From an uncultured Eggerthella sp. (GTDB lineage: Bacteria > Actinomycetota > Coriobacteriia > Coriobacteriales > Eggerthellaceae), in assembly GCA_900547965.1 (NCBI GenBank), contig URJE01000011.1, positions 1 through 28,174 of the forward strand: DNA of 28,174 bases, read 5' to 3'. Under the pieces are notes generated by a model that had not been told where the DNA came from, ran no database searches, and saw nothing but the letters and a program-made list of their open reading frames with translations. This document shows positions 7,436 through 16,159 of the stretch, one piece after another (the first letter of the stretch is position 1; every line of letters begins with the position of its first letter). A program made the translations under genes and the position numbers.

Positions 7436-8596
7436 CTATTCTCCCAGCAGTTCGTCAACCTTCGGAAGCCATTCACTGATGGCGATGTGCTGCGGGCATA
7501 TCTCTTCGCATGATCCGCAGCTTGTACACGAATCGGCACGACGGCCATAACTGGTAACCTCATTCTGGTAGAAATCCTTCGCCAGTTCCATATCGTCATA
7601 CAGCGTACCCATGTTGTAGGCGCGGAAGTTATACGGAATAGCGATCTTATTCGGGCACATATCCACGCAGTAGTTGCAACCGGTGCAGGGAATTGCCGCG
7701 CGCGAATCAAGCGCAGCTTTTGCCTGGTCAAGAACCTTGCGCTCTTCATCAGAGAGCATGCCCGGATGCGCGTTCTGCATATACCCTACGTTTTGCTGGA
7801 GCTGCTCAGGAGTGCTCATACCCGAAAGGAGGCAAGAAACTTCAGGCATATCCCATAGCCAATCAAACGCCCATTCGACATTGCTGTGCTTGATACCCGA
7901 CTCGTCGAACACCGCCTGAGCGTTTTTGGGCAAATCAACCAGCAACCCACCGCGCAACGGCTCCATAACCACTACGGCCATACCGCGCTCGGCTGCCATC
8001 TTCATGCCCTTGATGCCCGCCTGGTAGTCTCGGTCATAGTAATTCAGCTGAATCTGGCAGAAATCCCAATCAGCAGCGTTCAGGATCTCTTCGAACAGTT
8101 CCAAATCGTCATGAAAGGAAAACCCGATATTGCGTACTTTCCCACTGGCTTTGGCGCGCTTCATGCCTTCGATTGCGTTGTTGCGTACCGTCTTCTTCCA
8201 ACTGCCGCCATTCATCGAGTGCAGGAGGTAATTGTCAACATAATCGAGACCCAAACGGTCGAGCTGCTCGTCAAGGAAGCGATCGAAATCTTCGGGCGAT
8301 TTGTAAAGCCATGCGGGCGATTTGGTGGCAACATACACCTTTTCGCGATAGCCGTCCTTCAAGGCATCGCCCAAGATTCTCTCCGAATAGCCACTTACAT
8401 AGTTGTAAGCCGTGTCGAAATAATTGACTCCTCCATCGATGGCCGCGCGGATCATCGCTATCGACGTATCGACATCAACCTGATCGATGGTGTTGCTGTT
8501 TACCGTTTTGCCGCCATCTTTCATGGGAAGGCGCATAACGCCAAAGCCCAAAGGCGAAACCTTCATTCCCGTATTGCCGAAAGCACGCAATTCCAT
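7436..8596 (-). CDS. Aldo/keto reductase with C-terminal 2x[4Fe-4S] ferredoxin domain
   Basis: A 386-residue predicted oxidoreductase. Residues 1-290 form the aldo/keto reductase barrel: GFGVMRLPM at 17-25, catalytic-tetrad candidates D61 (FDTAYNY), Y66 (or Y64), K92 (ATKSP) and H126 (LLHS). The C-terminal tail has two Cys sets for iron-sulfur clusters, C304-C307-C310-C314 (CTGCNYCVDMCP) and C357-C360-C363-C367 (CTSCGSCEEICP). Such fusions are common in strict anaerobes and probably couple carbonyl reduction to ferredoxin-type electron transfer; the substrate is unknown. The ATG at 8596 has AGGAGGGG upstream and gives the usual start MELRAFGNTGMKVSPLG; a longer 438-residue reading runs into the terminator and is rejected. 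Terminators lie on both sides, so the gene is probably monocistronic. Confidence 0.93.
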   Translation of the reverse strand: MELRAFGNTGMKVSPLGFGVMRLPMKDGGKTVNSNTIDQVDVDTSIAMIRAAIDGGVNYFDTAYNYVSGYSERILGDALKDGYREKVYVATKSPAWLYKSPEDFDRFLDEQLDRLGLDYVDNYLLHSMNGGSWKKTVRNNAIEGMKRAKASGKVRNIGFSFHDDLELFEEILNAADWDFCQIQLNYYDRDYQAGIKGMKMAAERGMAVVVMEPLRGGLLVDLPKNAQAVFDESGIKHSNVEWAFDWLWDMPEVSCLLSGMSTPEQLQQNVGYMQNAHPGMLSDEERKVLDQAKAALDSRAAIPCTGCNYCVDMCPNKIAIPYNFRAYNMGTLYDDMELAKDFYQNEVTSYGRRADSCTSCGSCEEICPQHIAISEWLPKVDELLGE

Positions 8597-8704
8597 AACA
8601 CCCCTCCTGTCTTCGTTGGCTGCGGCGCTTTGTCCCCTATGCCGCACAAAGCCAACGTACTTTGATTCAGTTGAGTTCAGGGTAGCGCAAAACTGTGCAT
8701 ACGT

Positions 8705-8735
8705 AAAAATGGCCCCTGGAGTTTTTCCAGAGGCC
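8705..8735 (-). terminator. Rho-independent terminator after ychF
   Basis: On the minus strand, GGCCTCTGGA-AAAAC-TCCAGGGGCC (10-bp stem with one mismatch) is followed by ATTTTTACG. It starts 25 bases after the ychF stop codon and precedes the aldo/keto reductase gene. Confidence 0.8.
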
Positions 8736-8759
8736 ATGGTCACGATGCGCAAAATACGC

Positions 8760-9824
8760 TTACACGTTGAACTTGAAGTGCATTACATCGCCGTCCTGCA
8801 CGACGTAATCTTTTCCTTCCTGGCGAAGCTTGCCAGCATCGCGGCAGCCCTTTTCGCCGCCCAGAGCAACATAGTCTTCATACGAAGCAGTTTCCGCTTT
8901 GATGAAGCCGCGCTCAAAATCGGAATGGATAACGCCAGCGGCCTGGGGAGCTTTCGCGCCAACGGGGATGGTCCAGGCGCGCGTTTCGGTTTCGCCGCTG
9001 GTGAAATAACTCTGAAGGCCCAGCAGCTTGTAGGCCTCACGAATAAGGCGGGAAAGGCCCGACTCGTCCAAGCCAAGCTCTTCCATGAAAATGGCAGCCT
9101 CTTCAGCATCGAGCTCGGCCAGGTCGGCTTCGATCTTCGCGCTGATGGGCACGGGCTGCTGCCCATCGATTTCGGGAAGCTCGGCGTTAACCTTATCTTC
9201 GTCCACGTTGGCAATGTAGAGCATGGGCTTCATGGTAAGCAGGCACAGCTCACGAATGGCATCCTGCTCTTCTTCGGAAAGGTCGAGCTGCAGAGCGCGC
9301 TTGCCTTCGTTCAAGCCCTCAAGCACCTTCTGGGCAACCTCGAAATTGATGGCCTTTTCCTTATAGCGCTTGCCCTCCTTCTCCAAGCGAGGCAACGCCT
9401 TTTCGATGGTGGCAATATCGGCAAGGATCAGCTCGGTTTTAATGGTTTCGACATCGCTCTGCGGGTCAACTTTCTTGGATACGTGCTCCACATTCGGGTC
9501 GCTGAAAAAGCGAACCACTTCGCAGATGGCATCGGTTTCGCGAATATTCGCCAAGAATTTGTTGCCCAGGCCTTCGCCCTGGGAAGCGCCGGCCACCAAG
9601 CCTGCAATATCCACGAACTCTACCGTTGCGGGAATGATCTTCGCCGGATGATCGATAGCGGCAAGGCCATCAAGACGCTTATCGGGAACAGGAACCAAGC
9701 CCACATTGGGCTCGATAGTTGCGAAAGGATAGTTTGCAGCAAATCCGCTCTTCTTAGTAAGGGCGGTGAACAGAGAAGACTTGCCAACGTTCGGCAGGCC
9801 AACAATGCCAATGGAAAGGGACAC
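8760..9824 (-). CDS. ychF: Ribosome-associated GTPase/ATPase YchF (OLA1 family)
   Basis: A 354-residue Obg-related P-loop NTPase that binds ribosomes; bacterial and human members often prefer ATP. G1 is GLPNVGKS (9-16), the switch II motif is VDIAGLV (71-77), and GEGLGNKFLANIRE follows. The G4-like motif is NVDE instead of NKxD, as is typical of this family. The middle is helical (coiled-coil insertion) and the C-terminal TGS domain ends GCRDAGKLRQEG...DVMHFKFNV. The length is normal. Translation starts at GTG 9824-9822 with AAGGAG at good spacing. A TATGAT-type -10 box lies about 45 bases upstream, and a terminator follows the gene. The identification is secure. Confidence 0.97.
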   Translation of the reverse strand: MSLSIGIVGLPNVGKSSLFTALTKKSGFAANYPFATIEPNVGLVPVPDKRLDGLAAIDHPAKIIPATVEFVDIAGLVAGASQGEGLGNKFLANIRETDAICEVVRFFSDPNVEHVSKKVDPQSDVETIKTELILADIATIEKALPRLEKEGKRYKEKAINFEVAQKVLEGLNEGKRALQLDLSEEEQDAIRELCLLTMKPMLYIANVDEDKVNAELPEIDGQQPVPISAKIEADLAELDAEEAAIFMEELGLDESGLSRLIREAYKLLGLQSYFTSGETETRAWTIPVGAKAPQAAGVIHSDFERGFIKAETASYEDYVALGGEKGCRDAGKLRQEGKDYVVQDGDVMHFKFNV

Positions 9825-9864
9825 GTTTGCTCCTTGATAGGGTTCTCAATTTTGTATGTGTTCC

Positions 9865-9873
9865 ATCATACCA
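9865..9873 (-). promoter_or_regulatory. Possible extended -10 promoter of ychF
   Basis: The minus strand reads TGGTATGAT, an extended -10 (TGN-TATGAT, five of six consensus bases), 41 bases upstream of the ychF GTG. No convincing -35 box is present, which is tolerated by extended -10 promoters. Confidence 0.35.
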
Positions 9874-9918
9874 CCCAAAAAGAAAACACCCGAAAGGGGC
9901 ATACGTCGCGCACCACAA

Positions 9919-10018
9919 CGACTGGGAATATGGGACCTATCCCTATGTTCCCAAGCGCCGACAGTTCAAGGCAGCCGTGCGCGATTACATGGGCGACCTG
10001 TCCCTATATTCCCAGTCG
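9919..10018. repeat. Long inverted repeat of REP-like units
   Basis: CGACTGGGAATATGGGACCT at 9919-9938 is matched in inverse by CCTGTCCCTATATTCCCAGTCG-type sequence at 9997-10018, with one base difference in length. The left arm can also fold locally with CCCTATGTTCCC at 9941-9952. The roughly 58-bp interior (9939-9996) has no coding signal. The whole unit lies in the 361-bp gap between ychF and the NSS transporter gene and belongs to the family of units seen at 7198, 10153 and 26101. Confidence 0.7.
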
Positions 10019-10035
10019 CCTACTTCCCAGCTTTC

Positions 10036-10185
10036 AGGGCGGGTTCCGTTTTCCCGATCTTCGAGGAAAGCGCTGTTTTCCCACCCGGGAATGGCGCACA
10101 AAGAAAAACCCTGCTTGCGCAATTAGTCGCAAGCAGGGTTTTGTTTGCTAGATGGGAAAATGGAACCCGGTCTCTATGTTCCCAC
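10036..10185. repeat. Composite repeat, copy 2 (flank - hairpin - flank)
   Basis: The left part has GGGCGGGTTCCGTTTTCCC (10037-10055) and GTTTTCCCACC (10075-10085), then GCGCACAAAGAAAAA and the hairpin at 10105-10142. The right flank starts at CTAG, then TGGGAAAATGGAACC (10153-10167), and ends GTTCCCAC at 10185. The stop codon of the NSS transporter gene begins at the next base (10188-10186). TTTTCCCA (10076-10083) and TGGGAAAA (10153-10160) are exact inverted repeats around the hairpin. Confidence 0.7.
10105..10142. terminator. Strong bidirectional rho-independent terminator
   Basis: A perfect 15-bp stem AAAACCCTGCTTGCG / CGCAAGCAGGGTTTT with the loop CAATTAGT. The minus strand continues TTTTTCTTTGTGCG, a good U-tract for the NSS transporter transcript. 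The plus strand continues GTTTG. It is the core of composite copy 2. Confidence 0.85.
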
Positions 10186-11580
10186 TTACATGCTGAAGAA
10201 GCCGAAGGTCTGTGCCACGTAGGCTACCAGGATAACCACCAGAGCAACGGGGGCAAGGTACTTGATCATGAAGACCCATACCTTACGCAACCTGAATCGG
10301 GAAGAGAGCATAACTTCTTCTTCGATCATCTTCGGTCCAATGATCCAGCCAACGAAGATGCAGGTCAGCAATGCCACGATAGGCATCATAACCGAATTGG
10401 AGATGAAGTCGAGGAAGTCAAGGATAGAGGTTCCCGCGCCCAGGGGCTCGATGAACGAAAGGGAGCTGTAACCCAAGGTAACGAGAAGACCCATGAGCGT
10501 AGTCCACACGATTACCGTGGCAAGCGCCTTACCGCGAGAACAATGGGTTGCATCCTGGACAATGGAAGTGCAGGTTTCCACTAAAGAAAGGGCGCTGGTA
10601 AGAGCGGCGAACAAAACCAGGACGAAGAAGCCAGCACCCACAACGGGAGCGAAGCTGCCCATACCCTCAAATACCTGAGGCAGAACGATGAACATAAGGG
10701 AGGGGCCGGAGTTTTCGGCAACCGCCTCGCCGGAGCCCATAGCAGCAAACGTTGCGGGGATGATCATGAAACCAGCAAGAAGCGAAACACCGAACGTCGA
10801 GCCCGCAATCTGAGCAACGCTGGAAGTAAGCTTGGTCGCCTTATCGAGGTAGGAGCCGTAGGTAACCATAATGCCCATTGCCAACGAAAGCGTGAAGAAG
10901 GTCTGGCCCAATGCCGCAATTACCAACTCAGGGGAGAATTTGCTGAAATCGGGAACAAGGTAGAAAGCAAGACCGTCGATTGCCCCGGGCATGGTAAGCG
11001 CATACACCGCAAGGATTGCCGCCACAACGATAAGTGCGGGCATCATGATGAAGTTTGCCTTCTCGAGGCCGTTATTAACGCCCATACCCACAATGAAGTA
11101 GGTAATGGCCATGAAGATGAGCATGAACAGAATGCTTTCAGGGCCATTGCCGATGAAGTTCGTGAAATACGTGCCGCCATCAACAAGAGCGCCTGCTTCG
11201 CCGCCCGCATATGCTGCAAGATACTTCGTTACCCAGCCGCCAATTACGCAGTAGTACGGCACGATGATAAACGGCACGGCAGACATAAGAACGCCGATAA
11301 ACGTAAACTTTTTGCCGAACGCCTTGAAGGCACCGATAGCGCTCTGTCCGGTTTTACGACCAAGGGCATTTTCCAAAAGCAGCAAAGAAATGCCAATGGT
11401 GAATACCAAGACCAAATACACAAACAGGAACATGCCGCCGCCGTACTTGGCTGCCAAATACGGGAAGCGCCACATTGCCCCCAAGCCAACAGCGGATGCC
11501 GCCGCCGAAAGAACAAACGCCAGTTTGCCCGACCAGGAGGCTCGACCAGCCAACTGAGCAGATTCGGTTGAGGTTGACAT
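10186..11580 (-). CDS. Sodium-dependent transporter, NSS (SNF) family
   Basis: A 464-residue polytopic protein of the neurotransmitter:sodium symporter family, which in bacteria takes up amino acids or related amines with Na+. The family signature VGLGAMWRFPYL is at residues 31-42 in helix 1, where Na+ and substrate are bound in LeuT. Further hallmarks are GGGMFLFVYL, LENALGRKTG and the unwound helix 6/8 regions LGQTFFTLSLAMG and SALTS-like LFAALTSALSLVE. About 11-12 membrane segments are visible. The start ATG at 11580 has AAGGAG six bases upstream. A plausible promoter lies at 11674-11701, and a strong terminator follows, so the gene is probably transcribed alone. The substrate cannot be read from sequence. 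Confidence 0.93.
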   Translation of the reverse strand: MSTSTESAQLAGRASWSGKLAFVLSAAASAVGLGAMWRFPYLAAKYGGGMFLFVYLVLVFTIGISLLLLENALGRKTGQSAIGAFKAFGKKFTFIGVLMSAVPFIIVPYYCVIGGWVTKYLAAYAGGEAGALVDGGTYFTNFIGNGPESILFMLIFMAITYFIVGMGVNNGLEKANFIMMPALIVVAAILAVYALTMPGAIDGLAFYLVPDFSKFSPELVIAALGQTFFTLSLAMGIMVTYGSYLDKATKLTSSVAQIAGSTFGVSLLAGFMIIPATFAAMGSGEAVAENSGPSLMFIVLPQVFEGMGSFAPVVGAGFFVLVLFAALTSALSLVETCTSIVQDATHCSRGKALATVIVWTTLMGLLVTLGYSSLSFIEPLGAGTSILDFLDFISNSVMMPIVALLTCIFVGWIIGPKMIEEEVMLSSRFRLRKVWVFMIKYLAPVALVVILVAYVAQTFGFFSM

Positions 11581-11673
11581 ACACTCTCCTTCTATTCCAC
11601 ATATGCGGAAATTCGTACATGGGCATTACGCCCACCAGACGCCACTATACGCCTTCGACACTTATGAAACACG

Positions 11674-11701
11674 ATTGTAATAGTGGGTACTATAGCGTAA
11701 A
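11674..11701 (-). promoter_or_regulatory. Possible sigma-70-type promoter of the NSS transporter
   Basis: On the minus strand TTTACG (11701-11696) and TACAAT (11679-11674) are 16 bases apart; they match the -35 and -10 consensus at four and five of six positions. The -10 box is 93 bases upstream of the ATG. Confidence 0.4.
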
Positions 11702-11722
11702 CACTTATAGAGATTTCGAGAG

Positions 11723-11741
11723 AAGGACAGGCGGCGTCCTT
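11723..11741 (-). terminator. Weak hairpin after truA
   Basis: AAGGAC-GCCGCCT-GTCCTT on the minus strand, followed by CTCTCG with only a poor T-tract, begins 51 bases after the truA stop. It may end the dnaE-truA transcript, perhaps with help from Rho. Confidence 0.3.
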
Positions 11742-11792
11742 AACGCATTAACGGCACCAAAGCGCCGCGTTGCCTCTCTCTCGCTAGAGCTC

Positions 11793-12641
11793 TCATTTCA
11801 GCGGGTCGTGTACGCGCTCGCCCTCGTAGCTGACGTTCCAGAACACCAAACCCTGCGCCGGCGCGTTTTCACCCGCTGCAGCGCGATTGCGCGCATCAAG
11901 CACCTCTGTGATCCATTCCGGCCTGCGCCGCCTAAGACCAACCGCAACCAAAGTACCCACGATGGTACGAACCATCGAGTGAAGAAAGGCATTGCCCTTC
12001 ACCGTGATAACCACCAGGCTTTCGCCCCATGCATCTTCGCGCGCCACGTCGATGCTGAACACATTGCGCATGGTCGACTTGCCTTCAGCGGATGCCGCCA
12101 TGCAGAAGCTCTTGAAGTCGTGTTCGCCTATCAGGCAAGCAGCTGCTGCGCGCATGGCTTCAAGGTCAAGCTCTTTGGGAATATGCCAGCAGAACCCTTT
12201 CATCAAAAGAGGCTTATAAGCATCTGTGCAGATGAAGTACTTGTATTCGCGCATTGTGCAGGAAAAACGAGCCGAGAAACCGGCCTTCTGCCGGCGCACC
12301 GACTTAACGGAAATATCCTCATGGGTCAGAGCGTTCAGGGATCGCAGCAACTTGAACTCGCTACGACCGGCAAGCTCTTCTTCCGAAAGCGCAAAGCTCA
12401 CCACCTGACCACGCGCATGAACACCTGAATCGGTGCGCCCCGCGCATACCGTTTCGATAGGGCGACGGAACACTAGCCCCAGCGCCTCTTCAATGCTCCC
12501 CTGCACCGTTAGCTGACCGGGCTGACGCGCAAAACCAGCAAAGGGCTCTCCATTGTACGAAACCAAGAGGGAAAGGATCGCCTCTCCCTTCCCCTCTTCG
12601 GTTGCCTGCTGTATTACATTGCCGCTGTTACCGGGTTCCAC
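11793..12641 (-). CDS. truA: tRNA pseudouridine(38-40) synthase TruA
   Basis: Makes pseudouridine at positions 38-40 in the anticodon arm of tRNAs. The catalytic Asp is D71 in CAGRTDSGVHARGQV (66-80). Further family blocks are LLVSYNGEPFAGFARQP (25-41), REYKYFI, CLIGEHDFKSFC and GNAFLHSMVRTIVGTL. The GTG start at 12641-12639 overlaps the last base of the dnaE stop (TAGTG), and GGAGG sits eight bases before it inside dnaE. A TTG five codons earlier has no ribosome binding site. This gives 282 residues, a little longer at the N-terminus than most homologues. Stop/start overlap with dnaE means the two genes are co-transcribed and probably translationally coupled. Confidence 0.95.
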   Translation of the reverse strand: MEPGNSGNVIQQATEEGKGEAILSLLVSYNGEPFAGFARQPGQLTVQGSIEEALGLVFRRPIETVCAGRTDSGVHARGQVVSFALSEEELAGRSEFKLLRSLNALTHEDISVKSVRRQKAGFSARFSCTMREYKYFICTDAYKPLLMKGFCWHIPKELDLEAMRAAAACLIGEHDFKSFCMAASAEGKSTMRNVFSIDVAREDAWGESLVVITVKGNAFLHSMVRTIVGTLVAVGLRRRRPEWITEVLDARNRAAAGENAPAQGLVFWNVSYEGERVHDPLK

Positions 12642-15600
12642 TAAGAAGCCCTCCAAACCGTGCGTCCGAACAAGTCGTATAAGTGCGCCTTCAAATGCTG
12701 GTTGCCCGAATCGGCTGTCATGGGCAACTCGGCACGCATGCGCCGCCCATCGGCCTGACGCACATAGATCACTACCGGGTCTTTTCCCGGATGATCCTTC
12801 AAGATGCGCATAAGTTTATCCGACGTCACCGAATCGAGCTCGCGCGTCGCAATACTCAGCTCAAGCTGAAGAGGGGCAACATCGGCGTCTTCGTCGGAAA
12901 GCTCCAGAAGCGCAGCTTCGTACACGATGATCTGGCTGCCACGATCGTTCACTTCGAACTTACCCTTGCAGGTGATAATCGCATCTTCCTGAATGGCTTC
13001 CTTGAACTTGTCGTAGTTGAAGCAAACGCATTCAACATGCCCTGTAGTGTCTTCGAGCGTGAAGCTAGCCATCAGCGTGCCGCGCTTGGTTCGGCGAACG
13101 TTCGTCTCGGAAACCATCCCCGCAAACGTAGCCGACTTGATGCCCTGCTCTCGCTCACCCAATTCGCCCAAGGTGTACTTCATGGTTCGCGAAAGGTAGT
13201 TCTCGTAACGACGCAGAGGATGGTCGGAAACGTACATCTTCAAGATGTCCTTCTCGAAGGCAAGCAAGGTCTTCTTGTCCCACTCCACGCCATCGGGCTC
13301 GGGAATATCGTCCTTGAAGCTCTCGTCTACATCTGAAAACATGCTGAACATATCAAGCTGGCCAGCCGCTTTATCCTTCTGGCGCTTTGCCGCGCTTTCA
13401 AGAAGGGGCGTTTCATCGATGAAATGCATCAACTGCTTGCGGGTGTAGCCCGTTGAGTCGAATGCTCCCGATTTCACCAACGCTTCGAGCGTCTTACGGT
13501 TGTACGCCGAAGAGTCGACGCGATTGACGAAATCATGCAGCGAAGTGAACTCACCGTTTTTCTCTCGCTCGTCGATGATGCACTGAGCCACTTTTTCGCC
13601 AACGCCGCGAACGCCTGCCAAACCGAAACGAATCCCCTCTTCAAGCGGGGTGAATTCCAGATTGGACGAGTTAACGTCGGGCGGCAACACGGGAATGCCG
13701 CTGCGGTTGCAGCTAGCGATGTACTTGATAAGGCGATCGTTGTTGCCCATGTAGCTGGACAGTACAGCCGCCATGTACTCATTCGGATAATGCGCCTTCA
13801 GATACGCCGTACGCATAACGAGCAGCGCATATGCCGCAGAGTGCGATTTGTTGAACGCGTACTTTGCGAACTTTTCGGCGTCTTCCCAAATCTCCTTGGC
13901 AATGTCCAGCGAATAGCCGTTTTCAACCGCGCCGTTATTCCAGTCTTCTTGAAGCTCGCGCATAACATCGAGCTTCTTCTTACCCATTGCCTTACGCAGC
14001 TTGTCTGCCTTGCCGGCAGAAAAACCGCTCATAACCATGGATACCTGCATGATCTGTTCCTGGTACACCATGGTGCCGTAGGTTTCTTCCAGGATGGGGC
14101 GCAGACGATCGTCGTAATAGTGAACGGGGCTCTTGCCCTGTACAACTTTTACGTAGTCTTCAACCATGCCAGACTCAAGCGGGCCTGGGCGGTTAAGCGC
14201 GATGGAAGCCACAACGTCGGAAAAGCGCTCTGGTGGAATCTGCGCGAACAAGCTCACATACAGCGCACCTTCAACCTGGAACAAGCCATCCATGTTCAGG
14301 GGCATGCCGTTTTTGCGAAGCTCACCACGCATCAACGCAAATGCGCGATCGTCTTCGATGGGGATCTCTTCAGGTAGAAGTTTTTCACCCGTAGTTGCCG
14401 CGATGTTGTTGCAGGCGCGGGAAAGCACGCCCAGGGTGCGCAGACCAAGGAAGTCCATCTTCAGCAGGCCCAGGTCAGGCGTGTAGTGGCCGTCGTACTG
14501 AGTGATGATGCCGCCACCCTTGGTATCGCGCTTCATGGGAACGTGATCGCTCATGGGGTCGCGGCAGATGATGGTTGCGCACGCATGCACGCCTTCGCCG
14601 CGCACGTGACCCTCGATGGACTTAGCGGCATCAATAACGCGCTTTACGTCTTCTTCGGTGTCGTAAGCTTTTTTTAAGTCGGGGTTGGTCTCGAGCGCAC
14701 CGTCGATGGTGATGCCCAGCTCGCCGCCGATAAGTTTGCAGATGCGGTCACCCACAGCATACGGATAGTCCAAAACACGCGCGGCATCGCGCACAGCGTT
14801 CTTTGCCTGCAGCTTGCCAAACGTGATAACGCCCGCAACATGGTCTTCACCGTAGAATTCACGAATATGCTCGATAACATCCTGACGATGCTGATCGTCG
14901 AAGTCGACGTCGATATCGGGCATCTCAACACGTTCGGGGTTAAGGAAGCGTTCGAACATCAAGCCGTTCTTGATGGGGTCAAGGTCGGTGATGCCCATGG
15001 CGTACGTACAGAGCGACCCTGCAGCAGAGCCACGGCCCGGACCTACGCCGATACCATTTTCGCGAGCCCAGCGGATATATTCCTGAACGATGAGGAAGTA
15101 AGCCGGGAAGCCCTGCTGAACAATAATGTCGGCTTCGTATTCGTACTGCTCCAGAACCGACTTTTCCTTGCCGGTGTTGTCGGCAATAACGACATTGCGC
15201 CAATCGGGCCCATAGCGATGCTCGAGGCCCTTCTCGATCTCTTCGCGGAAGAGCATTTCTTCGGTATAGCCTTCAGGGAGCGGGAAGCGCGGGAGGATTT
15301 CGTCACGTTCCAGCTCCACATTGCACTTTTCAGCAAGCAGAACCGTGTTATCGCACGCTTCGGGGAAGTCTTTCAGCGCCTGGCGCATCTCTTCCTCGGT
15401 CTTCATGTAGAACTGGTCGTTCGGGAACTTGAAGCGCTTTTCCTGGGTGACAGTGGCATTGGTGCCAATGCATAGCATAATATCCTGTGCCATTGCGTCT
15501 TCCTGCGTAAGGTAGTGGAAGTCGTTGGTGGCAATAGTCTGCAAACCCAATTCACGAGCAAGCTGGGTGAGCTTGCAGTTCATTTCGTACTGGGACATGC

Positions 15601-16159
15601 CGGCATTGGTGGTAATGCCCTGGTCCTGAAGCTCGATATAAAAATCGCCCGGCTCGTAAAGTGCGGCGAATTTCTGCGCCCACTCCTTCGCCTCGGCAAA
15701 TGCGCCGTCGTCGATGCAACGAGGGATAATGCCCGCGATGCACGCACTGGTAGCAATGATGCCCTCGGAATACTTCTGGAGCATTTCGAACGTGGTGCGC
15801 GGACGATAGTAGAAATTATCTACGTGCGATTCGCTGACCAGCTTCAACAGGTTGTGATAACCCGTATTGTTCTTGGCTAGAAGGATCATATGGTGAAGCT
15901 TCTGCTTTTGCTTCTTCAACTCGCTGTCGGTGGTAAAGTAGATTTCGCAACCAAAAATAGGCTTAACCCACTTGCCGGTTTCTTTTTTGACCTTGCGGCA
16001 AGCTTCGTCGAGCTCTGGAACGCCAGACATAACACCGTGGTCGGTAATAGCTACGGCAGGCATATCCAAATCGGCTGCGCGCTTAACCATGTCATAGATG
16101 TGGGTAGCACCGTCAAGCAGAGAATACTCAGTGTGGCAGTGTAAATGAGCAAATGCCAT
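12641..16159 (-). CDS. dnaE: DNA polymerase III alpha subunit (DnaE1 type)
   Basis: Replicative DNA polymerase, 1172 residues, a normal length for DnaE1. The N-terminal PHP domain starts HLHCHTEYSLLDG (5-17), with TDHG at 39-42, GCEIY at 70-74, ATSAC at 136-140 and NDFHY at 212-216. All nine metal-ligand positions appear filled (H7, H9, D16, H41, E72, H90, C140, D213, H215), so a PHP proofreading exonuclease is plausible. The polymerase core has GPGRGSAAGSL (373-383) and the catalytic PDIDVDFDD (414-422, D415 and D417). Further on are YQEQIMQ, a helix-hairpin-helix region near FGLAGVRGVGEKV, and a C-terminal OB domain near FAGMVSETNVRRTKRGTLMA. The ATG at 16159 has TAGGAGA upstream. The stop overlaps the truA start. 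Confidence 0.97.
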   Translation of the reverse strand: MAFAHLHCHTEYSLLDGATHIYDMVKRAADLDMPAVAITDHGVMSGVPELDEACRKVKKETGKWVKPIFGCEIYFTTDSELKKQKQKLHHMILLAKNNTGYHNLLKLVSESHVDNFYYRPRTTFEMLQKYSEGIIATSACIAGIIPRCIDDGAFAEAKEWAQKFAALYEPGDFYIELQDQGITTNAGMSQYEMNCKLTQLARELGLQTIATNDFHYLTQEDAMAQDIMLCIGTNATVTQEKRFKFPNDQFYMKTEEEMRQALKDFPEACDNTVLLAEKCNVELERDEILPRFPLPEGYTEEMLFREEIEKGLEHRYGPDWRNVVIADNTGKEKSVLEQYEYEADIIVQQGFPAYFLIVQEYIRWARENGIGVGPGRGSAAGSLCTYAMGITDLDPIKNGLMFERFLNPERVEMPDIDVDFDDQHRQDVIEHIREFYGEDHVAGVITFGKLQAKNAVRDAARVLDYPYAVGDRICKLIGGELGITIDGALETNPDLKKAYDTEEDVKRVIDAAKSIEGHVRGEGVHACATIICRDPMSDHVPMKRDTKGGGIITQYDGHYTPDLGLLKMDFLGLRTLGVLSRACNNIAATTGEKLLPEEIPIEDDRAFALMRGELRKNGMPLNMDGLFQVEGALYVSLFAQIPPERFSDVVASIALNRPGPLESGMVEDYVKVVQGKSPVHYYDDRLRPILEETYGTMVYQEQIMQVSMVMSGFSAGKADKLRKAMGKKKLDVMRELQEDWNNGAVENGYSLDIAKEIWEDAEKFAKYAFNKSHSAAYALLVMRTAYLKAHYPNEYMAAVLSSYMGNNDRLIKYIASCNRSGIPVLPPDVNSSNLEFTPLEEGIRFGLAGVRGVGEKVAQCIIDEREKNGEFTSLHDFVNRVDSSAYNRKTLEALVKSGAFDSTGYTRKQLMHFIDETPLLESAAKRQKDKAAGQLDMFSMFSDVDESFKDDIPEPDGVEWDKKTLLAFEKDILKMYVSDHPLRRYENYLSRTMKYTLGELGEREQGIKSATFAGMVSETNVRRTKRGTLMASFTLEDTTGHVECVCFNYDKFKEAIQEDAIITCKGKFEVNDRGSQIIVYEAALLELSDEDADVAPLQLELSIATRELDSVTSDKLMRILKDHPGKDPVVIYVRQADGRRMRAELPMTADSGNQHLKAHLYDLFGRTVWRAS

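Noticed and set aside
8487..10151. 554-residue plus-strand open frame
   Set aside because: It lies antisense to ychF and part of the aldo/keto reductase gene, both secure. The product has no domain-like pattern and it runs through the REP-like repeats.
12654..12656. TTG start for truA
   Set aside because: It has no ribosome binding site upstream, whereas GTG at 12641-12639 has GGAGG eight bases away and overlaps the dnaE stop.
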